From: Pleurodeles waltl
Lineage: Eukaryota > Chordata > Amphibia > Caudata > Salamandridae
DNA: 64,000 nt
Assembly: GCF_031143425.1 (NCBI RefSeq)
Contig: NC_090447.1
Coordinates: forward strand, 846,925,760 to 846,989,759
Direction: 5' to 3'
Below are positions 21,501 through 32,360 of this stretch, one piece after another (the stretch's first letter is position 1; each line of letters opens with the position of its first letter). The translations under genes were made by a program, and so were the position numbers. The notes beneath the pieces are model-generated. The model saw nothing but the letters and a program-made list of their open reading frames with translations, ran no database searches and was not told the DNA's origin.

Positions 21501-22312
21501 GCCTCCCCGACGAAGTCAGAACAGACGACGGCCCGCTTTTCCATGGACAGGAATTTCGGTCTTACCTTGAGGGTTTGGCCATACGTCATCGCAGGGTTAT
21601 GCCCTATTGGCCGCAGGCAAATGGGGATGTTGAAAGGTTTATGCGAACTCTAAACCGAGCCCTCAGAATAGGTGTGGAACAAAGAGAAGACAGTGAGAAA
21701 TGTCTACAAGAATTCTTGAGTGCTTATCGCCAGACCCCCAACAGCACTACAGGGTGTGCCCCGGCCACACTGATGTTCAAGGTCCCTCCCAGGGATTGCA
21801 TTCCGTCTGGTCCTCAGTGGGTCACACCCGAGCTCGATGTTGAAGCCACGCAACAACGCAGGGAGTGTACTAATCGTAAAGCCACCGAGCGACGGCAAAG
21901 TAAATATCGAGGGTTTCAAAAGGGAGACCAAGAGGTGGTGAAGAATCGCCGGCCAGGAGGAAAATTCCAGACTCCGTTTGAGCCCGAACCCTGGCAAGTT
22001 GTCAGTGTACGAGGTGCCATGGTGACAGCAGCTCGAGGCAGTCAGAGGGTCACCAGAAATGTATTGTATTTTAGGAGTGCCGGAACTCCAGTCATAAATC
22101 GGAAGGAAGAGGTCGATGACTCCACGTTGGAATCTATTGCTGAGGAGGCCAGGAATGGGGACGCTCCGGTGGTGACGCCAAGTGCCCGATATCATCCAGG
22201 TGAAAACGACGTTTCTGAGGGATCTCCACTTAGGGGCGGACGTTATAATCTACGCCCCAATCCGGTCCCTAACAGTCGGCTCCGAGATTTTGTATGTTCG
22301 CTGGGTCCATAG
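21494..22312 (+). pseudogene. Gypsy-1 integrase core and C-terminus (shifted frame)
   Basis: After the frameshift, 272 codons remain open. The second catalytic Asp is in VRTDDGPLF near 21,520 and the Glu in NGDVERFMRTL near 21,635, completing the D,D,E triad with the Asp upstream. A C-terminal domain follows (YRGFQKGDQEVVKNRRPGG), and the frame ends with RGGRYNLRP...SLGP, a common tail of Gypsy pol proteins. Stop at 22,310-22,312. Confidence 0.88.
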
Positions 22313-22480
22313 GGAGCTGTGTTAGGTCCTGGCTGTCTTGTCGTCAGAAGAGTTTCGTTCTCAGATGTTGCATGCCTCCTATTGGTGTTTTGACATTTTT
22401 GCATGTTCGCATGTACCCATTTGTGTTTTTTTATTTTGGGTTGTTTCTCCTTTTCTGTGTGAAGTAAAACATGGGAGGGA
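22313..22480 (+). other. Gypsy-1 3' non-coding region and polypurine tract
   Basis: A pyrimidine-rich non-coding stretch ends in a purine-rich run (ACATGGGAGGGA) that abuts the 3' LTR, the usual site where second-strand synthesis starts. Confidence 0.6.
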
Positions 22481-22666
22481 TGTAGAGAGCCACCCGGCCT
22501 CTCCTATACTTCGTAACTGGTTCCGCGTGTCCGGACGGAACGCGGAACCGAGGTGGTTAAATAAATGAGGGACTGCGTTGACGCAGTTTCCCCTACAGAC
22601 CACTCACCGAGTGCACTTGTCTTCTTTGTGCTCAGGGCTGGTCATGGTCCGAGCAGCAACTGTACA
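22481..22666 (+). repeat. Gypsy-1 3' LTR
   Basis: 186 bp, TGTAGAGAGCC...CTGTACA; about 96% identical to the 5' LTR by eye. Confidence 0.9.
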
Positions 22667-22847
22667 CCTTGAACCATGGAGCAATGGTGCCAGCATTGGC
22701 GCTAGGCAGTCAAGAGGGCGCCAAAGCAAGGAAAGGACAGGAACACGTCATATTATGTTAAATGTGGCACATTCCTACCCTTTCCCATTCACGCAGCGCA
22801 ACAAGTTGGCTTGCTGGACTACATAAAAGCTACATAAATATGTCCCA

Positions 22848-23726
22848 TTGTCTGGTGTTCGTCAAGAACTCTTGATTTTACTAAAATTACATCTACAATG
22901 TATGATTTGACAGGTACTTTCAGCTAGCCCTCTTCGTCCATTGGTCTACTATTGTGTCATTCAGTTTTCGACTGCCCATTACACCATACAGCATGGGGCA
23001 GTGGGTCCACCCACTTCAGCCATTGGCTGACTTTACTTTGAATAACAGTATTCTGGTCTTTCACAGGACGCACATCAAAGCAGTTCACATAAGTGCTCGA
23101 GGCTGCTCTGGTAATGTGTGCTTTTTGAGAATTTTTTTTTTTCCTTCTAGTTAATGTCATTTTTAGAGTGGAAAGAGCCCCCAGCTTCCCTAACGGTAGT
23201 TTTGCAAAAACCATTACAAAACAACGCAATTACTGACAAAGCCAACAGGCTGGCGGCCAACACCAGGTCCCTTGGCTTTGCCATTGCTAGTTTTACTCAG
23301 GTTACCCTGGTGAAGGAACAGGGACTGCTGCAAGGCCTGTTGTTTAAGGAGCACAATATTCAGAGAGGCTCCACTTGCCACACCAGTGTTAGGTGGAATG
23401 ACTGGGTGCTCACAGCTGGCAGATAGGCAGTGACAACGTCAGCAGTGGAAATTTCGGCAGCTTTTCTGAAAAATTTACAATGGTTATGCGACTGGACTAC
23501 GAATGAGTGCTGAGCTATCTGTTCATGAGTGCAGGTAAAAAACCTAGATTTATTTTAGAAAACAAAGATTAAAGATCAAGGCTTTAGTGACAATTTACTA
23601 ATTAACATAGTATTGCACATATTTCAAAATTAAAAAAAAAATGTAGTTGTTTGCTGGTCCTAAGTTCACATAATTATACAACTGATTAGTCATTGCCAGG
23701 CGTACATAATGGCATTTGCATCAAAG
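22848..23726. other. No gene recognised
   Basis: About 0.9 kb between the split MITE and the purine tract. One 90-codon frame at 23,154-23,426 has no recognisable motif. Confidence 0.45.
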
Positions 23727-23729
23727 TAA

Positions 23730-23801
<72 letters not shown>

Positions 23802-23875
23802 AGGAAAGAAAGAAAGAAAGAGAGAAGGAAGAAAGAAATATAGAAAGAACAAAGCCAGGAAGGATGGAAAGATGA

Positions 23876-23915
<40 letters not shown>

Positions 23916-24655
23916 GAGAAAAAAGAAAGGAAGGAAGGAAAGAAGGTAGGAATGAAGTAACATAAGCAGGAAAGAAGAAATGAAAGAAGGAAAAAAAAAT
24001 GAAAGAACAAAGCAAAGAAAGTAGGAAAGAATGGAAGAAAGAAAGAAAATGGTAAGAAAGATAGCAAGAGAAAGACAGAAAGAAAGAAGAAAGGAAAGAA
24101 GGAACATACAAATGTAAGAATGAAGAAAAGAATAATCAGAAGGACAAAATTAAAGGAAAAAGGAAAGAAGAAAGGAAGGAGCAACAAAATGAAGGAAGGT
24201 GAATGAAACAAAGAAAGAAAGAAAAAGAAACAAAAAGTAAAGAACACAGATGAGAAGAAAGAAGAAAGAAAAGAAGGAAAGAAAAATGAAGAAAAAAGGA
24301 AAAAAGAACAAATGAAGGCAAGAAGGAAAGAAAGATGGAAATAAGAAAGAAGGAAGGAAAGAAAGAAAGAAAGAAAGAAAGAAGGAACAAATGAAGGAAT
24401 AAAGAAGGAAGGAAAGTAAGCAGGAAAGAAGAAATGAAAGAAGGAAAGAAAAAACAAAAGGAGGAAAGAATGAAGCAAAGAAAGTAGGAAACAATAGAAG
24501 AAAGAAGGAAAGAAAACATAAAAAGGTAAGAAAGATAGCAAGAGAAAGATAGACCAAAAGAAAGAAGAAGTGAAAGATTGAAAGTAGGAATGAAATAATG
24601 AAGAAAAGAAAACTAAATGAAAGAAGTAAAGAAAGAAAAAAGAAGGAAAGGAAGA
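23727..24655. repeat. Degenerate (GAAA)n purine tract, ~930 bp
   Basis: The tract starts with about 19 clean AAAG units, then becomes an almost pure purine strand of GAAA, GGAA and GAAAA variants. Long open frames on either strand across it are artefacts of the repeat and are not annotated. Confidence 0.95.
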
Positions 24656-25059
24656 AGCAAGTGTTAAACTATCGGTACTAACACCCATACCGTTACACCA
24701 AAAAAACAACGCCCTCCACAAATCACCACGGCAGACATTCAGCTGTGGTAAACCATTGGCGGGGTACACAGGCGCGGTCATAATGGCTACCCAAATACAA
24801 AACAATACAACATTGGCAAATACCAAAAACACACACCTGACACTAATATTCACACTACACCCACCCACCAACAGCACTATAAAACACACACCCACATCAC
24901 CCAGATTCCTTTGCAAACACACCAACAGCGCTACAATTTGCCATGCCAATACATCACAGTACAGCCCATACACAGTACAGCAACCCACACATACCTCACT
25001 TATCCCACAATACACACCTCAACGCTTCACACATCACCTTCTGCACAACACCCGTGGCC
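24656..25059. other. 5' flank of Harbinger-A Myb gene
   Basis: AC-rich sequence (many CACACC/ACACAC runs). It probably holds upstream parts of the Harbinger-A element. I found no terminal inverted repeat here. Confidence 0.4.
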
Positions 25060-25276
25060 TCACAAAAGCACCCCCGGTTACCCGATGAGGAGTTGCGGGT
25101 CATGGTGGAGGAAATCCTCAGGGTAGAGCCACAGCTGTTTGGTGCACACGTACAGCAGATATCCATTGCCAGTAAGATGGAGCTATGGCGGAGGATCGTC
25201 AACAGGGTCAATGCCATGGGACAATATCCACGCACAAGGGATGACATCCGAAAGAGGTGGAACGACCTACGGGGGG
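25060..25276 (+). pseudogene. Harbinger-A Myb/SANT-like DNA-binding domain exon
   Basis: The frame reads RLPDEELRVMVEEILR ... KMELWRRIVNRVNAMGQYPR ... DDIRKRWNDLRG, with regularly spaced Trp and hydrophobic residues of the Myb/SANT trihelix type that accompanies HARBI1-like transposases in PIF/Harbinger elements. In that family the Myb protein binds the transposon ends and helps bring the transposase to the nucleus. The exon is cut at its 3' end by the minus-strand L2 LINE, and coding resumes near 29,391. The gene's own start was not found. Confidence 0.7.
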
Positions 25277-25350
25277 GAAATCAAATCATTAACATTTATA
25301 AAGCGCGCTACTCACCCGTGCGGGTCTCAAGGCGCTAGGGGGTGGGGGGG

Positions 25351-28300
25351 TTACTGCTGCTCGAAAAGCCAGGTTTTGAGGAGTCTCCGGAATGCGGGGT
25401 GGTCCTGGGTGGTCCTGAGGCTGGTGGGGAGGGTGTTCCAGGTCTTGGCTGCCAGGTAGGAGAAGGACCTCCCACCCACCGTGGAGCGGCGGATGCGAGG
25501 GATGGCAGCGAGCGCGAGGCCAGAGGAACGGAGGAGACGGGTGGGGGCATGGAAGCTGAGGCGACGGTTGAGGTATTCCGGTCCCTTGTTGTGGAGGGCT
25601 TTGTGTGCGTGGGTGAGAAGTCGGAAGGTGATCCTTTTGCTGACTGGGAGCAAATGCAGGTGTCTCAGGTGTGCGGAGATGTGGCTGTTGCGGGGTACGT
25701 CGAGGATGAGGCGGGCTGAGGCGTTTTGAATACGTTGCAGGCGTTTTTGGAGTTTAGCGGTGGTCCCAGCATAGAGGGTGTTGCCGTAGTCCAGGCGGCT
25801 CGTGACGAGGGCGTGGGTCACGGTTTTTCTGGTGTCGGCGGGGATCCAGCGGAAGATCTTGCGGAGCATGCGGAGGGTGAGGAAGCAGGCGGAGGACACG
25901 GCGTTGACTTGTTTGGTCATGGTGAGAAGAGGGTCCAAGATGAAGCCGAGGTTGCGGGCGTGGTCTGAGGGGGTCGGTGCGGTGCCAAGGGCCGTGGGCC
26001 ACCAGGAATCGTCCCATGCGGTCGGGGTGTTGCCGAGGATGAGGACTTCCGTTTTGTCCGAGTTCAGCTTTAGGCGGCTGAGCCTCATCCAATCTGCGAC
26101 GTCCTTCATGCCGTCTTGTAGGTTGGTCTTAGCGCTGGCGGGGTCCTTGGTGAGGGAGAGTATAAGTTGGGTGTCGTCGGCGTAGGAGGTGATGATGATG
26201 TTGTGCTTGCGTACGATGTCGGCGAGGGGGCTCATATAGACATTGAAGAGTGTCGGGCTGAGCGAGGAGCCTTGAGGTACGCCGCAGATGATCTCGGTGG
26301 GGTCTGAGCGAAAAGGTGGGAGGTAAACTCTTTGAGAGCGGTTTGAGAGGAAGGAGGCGATCCAGTCCAGGGCCTGGCCTTGGATCCCGGTGGAGCGGAG
26401 GCGGGTTATTAGGGTGCGGTGACAGACGGTGTCGAAGGCAGCCGAGAGGTCGAGGAGGATGAGGGCGACTGTTTCACCGTTGTCCATCAGGGTTCTGATG
26501 TAGTCTGTGACTGAGATGAGGGCGGTTTCAGTGCTGTGGTTGGTTCGGAATCCGGTTTGTGAAGGGTCGAGAAGGTTGTTGTCTTCCAGGAAGTTGGTAA
26601 GCTGTTTGTTGACGGTCTTCTCTATTACCTTGGCAGGGAAGGGGAGGAGCGAGATGGGGCGGAAGTTTTTCAGGTCGCTTGGGTCAGCCGTAGGTTTCTT
26701 TAGTAGGGCATTGACTTCAGCGTGTTTCCAGCTTTCAGGGAAGGTAGCAGAAGAAAATGAAGAGTTGATGATGGCCTGGAGGTGCGGGGCGATGATGTCG
26801 TCGGCTTTATTGAAGATGAAGTGAGGGCAGGGGTCCGATGGGGCGCCGGAGTGGATAGAGTTCATGGTGGTTTTGGTTTCTTCAGTGTTGATGTGGGTCC
26901 AGGCGTTGAGGGTGATGGCCGGGGGTGTGGGTTCGGTGATGCTTGGTTGGGTCTGGTGTCCGAAGCTGTCGTGGAGGTCGGTGATCTTGCGATGGAAGAA
27001 GGTGGCGAGGGAGTTGCACAGGTCTTGTGAGGGCGTTACGGCGTTGGCGTTGGGGGTGGAGAACTCTTTAACGATGCTGAAAAGTTCTCTACTGTTGTGG
27101 CTGTTTTTGTCCAGTCTGTCGGTGAAGAAATTCCTTTCGGCTGCGCGGATCAGGTGGTGGTGTTCGCGGGTCGCGATCTTGAGGGCGGTCATGTTGTCAG
27201 CGGTGTGGTCCTTGCGCCAGGTTCTCTCGAGGGCGCGACAGGTTTTCTTCGATTCCTTAAGGGTGTCAGAGAACCAGAGAGGTTTTTTGGTGTTGGCCTG
27301 TCAATGCGTGCGTCTGAGGGGTGCAAGGTTGTCTGCGCAGCTGGTGATCCAGTTTGTGAGGCTGAGGGCTGCGTCGTTGGGGTCGTCGGTGGTGAGGGTG
27401 GGTTGGTTGATGGTGAGCGCGGAGAAGAGCTGTTCTTCCGGGATTTTGTTCCACTGTCAACGAGGCATGGGTTGAGTGTGGAGGTGGCGGGTCTCGTGTC
27501 GGAATGTGAAATGGACACAGCTGTGGTCGGTCCAGTGTAGAGCGGAGGCGTGGCTGAAGGAGACGTGTTTGTTGGCGGAGAAGATGGGGTCAAGCGTGTG
27601 TCCGGCGATGTGGGTGGCGGTGTTCACCAGTTGCTTGAGGCCGAGGTTGGCGAGGTTGTCAAGCAGATCGGTGGTGTTGGGGTCGTTGTTCTGTTCCAGA
27701 TGGAAGTTGAGGTCGCCTAGGAGGATGTAGTCCGGCGAGGCGAGGGCGTGCGGGGAGACGAAGTCGGCGATGGAGTCGCTGAAAGGGTCGCTCGGTCCGG
27801 GGGGGCGGTAGACGAGGGATCCTCTGAGGGTGGTCCTGGGGTCGGTGCGAATCTGGAAATGCAGGTGTTCAGCGGCGAAGGGGGTGTCTTCGGTGGAGGT
27901 GGTGACGCTGATGGAGTCTTTGAAGACGATGGCGATTCCTCCTCCTACTTGGTTGGTGCGGTCTTTCCCTGAAATCTTGTAGCCTTCGGTGATGGCAGTG
28001 GCGATGTCAGGGGCCGAGGAGGCGTTCATCCAGGTCTCCGTGATGAAGGCGACGTCCGGTGCTGTGGAGTCCAGGAGGTCCCAGAGTTCAACGCGTGCTT
28101 GTGGATGGATCGAGCGTTGACCAGGATGCACTTGAGGTGGTTGATGGTGCGTGGGCTGGTGGTCGTGGTAGTTGCGTGGTGGAAGATGCGTTTGCAGGAG
28201 TGGCAGGTGAAGGGTCTATGGGTGCGTTTGGGGTGCGCTTGGAAGCAGGTGTTGGAGCGCCCTGGGTTGAGGGCGTGGAGGGTGGTGGGGTCGTAGCGGA

Positions 28301-28382
28301 GCAGCGGGGTTTGGGAGAGCTGGGGACCAGGGGTCGTGGCGCTGGGCGCGGGCCAGGTGCGGACGGGCGCAGCGGCCGCCAT
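25351..28382 (-). pseudogene. L2 ORF2: endonuclease and reverse transcriptase
   Basis: Reading leftward: an N-terminal part with a CHSC...H-H cluster (28,382 to about 28,095), then a one-base frame change. The AP-type endonuclease follows, with Glu in AFITETW (about 28,030), GDLNFH (27,701-27,718) and the final Asp-His near 27,523. After it, RT has LLDLSAAFDTV, GVPQGS and YADDT (YADD at 26,173-26,184). The thumb and C-terminal part end in KTWNTLPTSLR ... KTWLFEQQ. Endonuclease and RT share one frame except for TGA stops at 27,457-27,459 and 27,301-27,303. In the family the protein nicks target DNA and primes reverse transcription there. The LLDLSAAFDT and YADDTQ motifs place it in the L2/CR1 group, most like L2. 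Confidence 0.88.
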
Positions 28383-29390
28383 AAGAGGGAGGAGGGGTCA
28401 GCTGGGGGCGAATGGGAGCTGGGGGGCGGGGCGTGCAGGAGGAGGCGGCGGGAAAGCGGAAGGGAGGGGGGACAGGTAGAGGGAGAAGAGCTGGGGGGGG
28501 GGGTTTAATGGTGGTGGGGGGTGAGATTTAGGAAGTTTAGCAGTTTAGGGAGAGAGATAGGAGTAAGGTTGGGAAGATAGGGGAGGGGGGTTGTAGAGGT
28601 GGGTGAGGGTGAGAGGTAGAGAGAAAGGATAGGAAGATAGAGGTGGTAACGGAGGGGGTGGCGAGTGGGGGGGAAAGATAGAGAAATAGGTAGATGGGAG
28701 GAGGTGGTGAGTGAGGGAGATAGATAGTGAGATAGAAAGATAGGTAGATTGGTAGATAGGAGGAGTGAGGGAGGCAGATAGCGAACGGGGTAGATAGGGG
28801 TGATACAGAGGGGGAGGCGAGTGAGGGAGAGAGATGAGACAGGAGCAGGAGGGAAGGCGCGGCGAGAGAAGAAAACAGAGGACGAAGAAGCAGAAGAACA
28901 GAAGACAGAAGATGAAGAGCAGAAGACAGAAGCAGAAGAACAGAAGACAGAAGATGAAGAGCAGAAGACAGAAGACCACAGAAGAAGGTACAGGAGACGA
29001 AGAGCAGAAGACAGAAGACTACAGAAGAAGATAAAGAAGAAGAGGAGCGCAGAAGACAGAGAAATACAGATGAAGGTGAAGAAGAGGAGCACAGAAGAGT
29101 ACAGATGAAGGTGAAGAAGAGAAGCGCAGAAGACAGATGAAGAAGGAGAAGAGGGGCGGCGAGCGGCAGAGGAAGGAGCCAAGAAGAGGGACAGAGAAGA
29201 AGAGGCACACGCGGGTCGCGGTGCAGAGGAGAGGCTGAGAAGCACACAGATGAAGAGAGAAGACGGGGAGCAGGAGCGAAAGAAGAGTACAGAAGAAGAT
29301 TACAGAAGAGGAGCGAGGAGGAAGAACAGAGAAGGAGAAAAGAAGCAGGAGAGAGGGTGAGTAGCGCGGGGCAGGGCGAGGGGCTGGGAG
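28383..29390 (-). repeat. L2 5' region with purine-rich minisatellite
   Basis: On + the segment is G-rich, with TAGATAGG/AGATAG motifs at 28,550-28,800 and repeated AGAAGACAGAAG/GAAGAGCAG units at about 28,870-29,110. Its position 5' of ORF2 suggests LINE 5' UTR. The long frames it produces in several phases are repeat artefacts. Confidence 0.55.
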
Positions 29391-29628
29391 GTGGGGGGTA
29401 CTTACTGCGAGGTGGCTGGGTGGTCTCAGGAACCTGGAGGAGCTGGAGGAGCTGCAACGGCAGGGGGAGCGACCCCTGCATTCCACTGCAGCAAGACACC
29501 AGCTAGCCATCAGCAGGACTGGCGTTGGACCCCACCTCATTCCCCACAGTTGACATCATGGGAGGAGCAGATCTTGGCTATACTGCATCCCGAGGGACTC
29601 ACTGGAGTAGCAGGAGGACTGGATACTG
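29391..29628 (+). pseudogene. Harbinger-A Myb gene, middle exon
   Basis: After the LINE the coding frame resumes and reads PQLTSWEEQILAILHPEGLT ... GGLDTG. It ends at a consensus donor (ACTG followed by GTGAGT, intron from 29,629). The exon phase agrees with the acceptor at 29,961-29,962, splitting one Gly codon. The join to the upstream Myb exon is inferred from strand and order. Confidence 0.55.
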
Positions 29629-29962
29629 GTGAGTCAACTTTTGCTACTTATCATCCCCCCATACCTGCATGCCACCACCACCCCTCACCCCCAGCACCCC
29701 TTATCATCCCACACACTGCAACACCCCAATTGACACACCAAAGTGGCAACCCCTGCATGCCATACGCACTGCATGCACATCCTTTACAGCCCTGCATGCA
29801 CACCCACCACCAATGCATGCACAGCATTGAGAACTAACAATCCAACAATACATCTACACACACTACCTAAGGTGGCAGGACAACATCAATATAATTGGGA
29901 AAGTAATTAATGCCTAAAATGTCACAGACATGTAGCATAATACATCACTTACAACCCCACAG
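29629..29962 (+). other. Intron of the Harbinger-A Myb gene
   Basis: A GTGAGT donor and a CCCACAG acceptor flank 334 bp of AC-rich, stop-containing sequence. Removing it joins the two coding blocks in frame. Confidence 0.6.
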
Positions 29963-30641
29963 GTGCCCCAGCCAGTGCCAGAGGCGAGATGGTGCCACGT
30001 CCACACAGTCCCCCACCAGAAGATGCCCCCAGTGATGACAGCAACTCTGGAGCTCTGGATCTGGATGAACTCCCTGGACCATCTGGAATCACTGGTCAGT
30101 CGGCTACCTCATCCCACAGCAAGGCCACCACAGAGCCCACCCCCTCAGATTCCAACACAACAGCTGCCAGCCAACGCCCCCAGACTGCTGTCCCTAGGAC
30201 ACGTCAACCCCTAGTGTGCCCACCTGTACAGCGACCTGAGTCCACATCACACAGCCAAGACAATGAGGGTCCCGGTGTCAGTGGGAGTGGGCACACCGTT
30301 CAGGGGACACAGGCATGGGGGGCAGGGACAGCCAGAGGACAGCTGTGTGGCAGGACGAGGACAGGGCCAGTAAACCAACTGCCCAGGAGGCACTCACAAA
30401 TGTCCTGGGGGCCTACCAACAATACCAGGACAGGATGGCCCAGATGATCAACATCATGCAGGAGAACCAGCGGCTGCAGGAGGCATACCACCAGGAAGCC
30501 ATGCAGCTGTTCCAGGCCCTAAATGCTAACATGGCCTCCATTGTAGGGGTGTTCAAAGACATTGCTACAATTGTTCGTGAGTCCTCCACCTACCAGCAGG
30601 GCCCCTTCACCAGCCAGACTCCTGCCCAGCCCTCTACATAG
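29963..30641 (+). pseudogene. Harbinger-A Myb gene, last exon (coiled coil)
   Basis: Begins GAPASARGEMVPRPHSPP, an acidic and Ser/Pro-rich linker (DDSNSGALDLDELPGPSG). A one-base frame change in the G-run near 30,315 follows. It then reads ALTNVLGAYQQYQDRMAQM ... LFQALNANMASIVGVF, a predicted coiled coil, with the stop at 30,639-30,641. Coiled-coil C-termini are usual in Myb-like partners of Harbinger transposases and probably mediate self-association. Confidence 0.6.
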
Positions 30642-31124
30642 GCTGCAGCTAGTAGACTGGTGGCCCTGCCAGAGGGCACACAGACCACCATCACTCCTCC
30701 CCCTGCAGAAGGTGAACCACCCCATCAAACGATCCCTGCAACCCAGACAGACACCAGAGACACTTGCCAAGACCACGACCACCACTGAAAACAAGCCGCT
30801 CCAGAATGTCCCCTGTGTGTTTCACTGTGTGAGCATGTTCACTTTCAACTGCCACTGCTCCCCTTCCCATGGCCTCTTGGACACTGGATCTGTGCTTTAA
30901 ACAGATTGGCCCACTACACTGGACTTTCCTCTACCATCACTCAATTCCATTGCACTATTCCTTCATAATTTTCACTTTAATGAACATCCTTGAAAAACAA
31001 CTAGAGTAATAGTGCTTCATCTGAAACAAATGTGCAATGTACTGAACTGTATCATCCTGTGCAATTGTCCTGTACTTTGTGATTCCATCCAACAAATGGC
31101 CTGTAGCAGTTTGTAGTCATCACC
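30642..31124. other. 3' flank between convergent Harbinger genes
   Basis: Non-coding sequence between the + Myb gene and the - transposase pseudogene; probably their 3' UTRs. Confidence 0.45.
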
Positions 31125-32360
31125 TCAGTACACACTTGTAACCACACCCCATCTGCAAAATGGGAAGGCATAGGTGACAGTCAGTTGAGATGCTAAGGAA
31201 GTGACTGCCTTCATGCCACAGCCACACACAATAAATATTAGAGAAAAGGTCAGTTCTACTGTCTTATCTGTGTGCCATTGAAAGTATTTCCATATAACTG
31301 ATGTCCTGTTGTCCACATACTCATCCTCTTCCTCCTCCTCCTCAATGTCCTCAGTATCCACTGCTGCCACAGAAGCATTTTTACCCTCCTCCTCCTGCAG
31401 ATAGGGCACATGTCATCTCATGGCCAGGTTGTGCAACATGCAGCATACAACAACTATCTGGAAGACCTTGTCAGGGGATTAGCAGATGGATCTACCTGTC
31501 AGACGGAGACACGTGAACCTGGCCTTCAGGAGACCGAAGGTCCTTTCAATAATCCTCCTGGTACCCCCAGGAGCATCATTGTACCTAATCTCAGCCCCTG
31601 TCCTCGGATTCCTTACAGGGGTCAAGAGAGCCAGGACAGGTTTGGGTAGCCAGAGTCACCTGCAAGAAGTGAGGGGCAAACATTAGCCTTGCACAATGGC
31701 ATAAGGGATGACTCCTGAAGGCATACACTGACATACATTGGGTGGGAACTCAGGCTCCCCTATGAGCCACACTCTGTGCCTCTGTAGTTGTGTCATCAAA
31801 TGTGGTATGCTGCTATTCCTCAGGATGAAGGCGTAATGCACCGACCCAGGATACTTGCCAGTGATGTGGAAGATGTACTGGTCAGCAAGGCACACCATCT
31901 GAACATTGAGTGAGTGGAAAGTCTTCCTATTCCTGTACGCCTGTTCTTTGGCCCCGGGGTGGGGGGGACAAATCCTATATGTGTTCCGTCAGTGGCCCCT
32001 ATAACATGTGGAATATGTCCCATTGCATAGAATCCAGCCTTCACAGTGGCCAAATCTTCTACTTGAGGGAAAGCAATGTAGCTGTCCATGTGTTTGAAGA
32101 AGGCAGTCACAACCCTTGCCAGCACTATTGAGAACATTGGCTGTGACAATCCTGCAGCCAAACCCACTGTCACCTGGAAAGAGCCTGTTGCCAGGAAATG
32201 GAGCACTGATAGGACCTGCACAAGAGGGGGATCCCAGTGGGATGACAGATAGCAAATATTAGATCAGGCTTGAATTGAGCACACAGCTCTGTGATTGTGG
32301 CCCTGTCCAGTCTGTAGGTGAGTATTATGTGCCTGTCCTCCAGTGCAGCCAAGTCCACAA
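31125..32360 (-). pseudogene. HARBI1-like DDE transposase
   Basis: Reading leftward from 32,360: LTYRLDRATITELCAQF, then a frame change near 32,225. SYIAFPQVEDL and HIPHVIGATDGTHIGF follow, with the first Asp at 31,988-31,990, then GKYPGSVHYAFILRNSS and RVWLIG at 31,760. A 100-bp intron (31,660-31,759) leads to a second exon starting DSGYPN with the second Asp (31,655-31,657). IIERTFGLLKARF carries the Glu (31,545-31,547), then VVVCCMLHNLAMR. An acidic tail (DTEDIEEEEEEDEYVD) ends near 31,250. The D, D and E codons survive, but frame changes and a GG in place of the GT donor break the gene. In the family it cuts and inserts Harbinger DNA. It could belong to either neighbouring Harbinger element. 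Confidence 0.82.

Larger units (their letters stand above)
17316..22666 (+). mobile_element. Ty3/Gypsy LTR retrotransposon, Gypsy-1
   Basis: A 5.35-kb element with matching short LTRs, a leader, a single-frame gag-pro-pol and a purine-rich tract (ACATGGGAGGGA) just before the 3' LTR. The gag zinc region, protease, RT with a SDD-type motif, RNase H and integrase follow in Gypsy order. The paired-knuckle gag and the SDD in RT recall Mag-type elements (inference). The LTRs differ at about seven positions and one indel in 185 bp. Flanks CCCTGA and CCTTGA are a possible target duplication with one mismatch. Confidence 0.9.
16901..22847. mobile_element. PIF/Harbinger-like MITE split by Gypsy-1
   Basis: The inverted ends TGGGGCATATTTATGTAG (from 16,901) and, reversed, TGGGACATATTTATGTAG (ending 22,847) match at 17 of 18 positions. 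Flanks are TTA (16,898-16,900) and TTG (22,848-22,850), an imperfect 3-bp duplication. Without the Gypsy insertion (17,316-22,666) about 600 bp remain. A hairpin near 17,240-17,297 has arms around GGATTGTTTTT and AAAAACAATCC with an inner TGCAGGAAGG/CCTTCCTGCA stem. No coding sequence of its own is visible. Confidence 0.75.
25277..29390 (-). mobile_element. L2-clade LINE, nearly full length
   Basis: Inserted on the minus strand into Harbinger-A. Its 3' end (low coordinates) carries the CCTTGAGACCCGCACGGG and GCGCTTTATAAATG tail. ORF2 spans 25,351 to about 28,382 with endonuclease and RT. The 5' region (28,400-29,390) is G-rich on + with AGAAGACAGAAG-type repeats. Damage is limited to two in-frame TGA codons and one frameshift, so the copy is fairly young. 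The 5' boundary is approximate. Confidence 0.85.

Noticed and set aside
23727..24655. CRISPR-like regularly spaced repeat
   Set aside because: Simple microsatellite in a eukaryotic context, no spacer structure.
23686..25015. Very long minus-strand open frames (up to 441 codons) rich in Phe, Ser and Leu
   Set aside because: They arise from the GAAA/TTTC repeat read in all frames; no real protein composition or motif.
28505..29540. Overlapping minus-strand frames of 144-320 codons, Ser/Leu-rich
   Set aside because: These result from the purine-rich repeats in the L2 5' region and have no motif.
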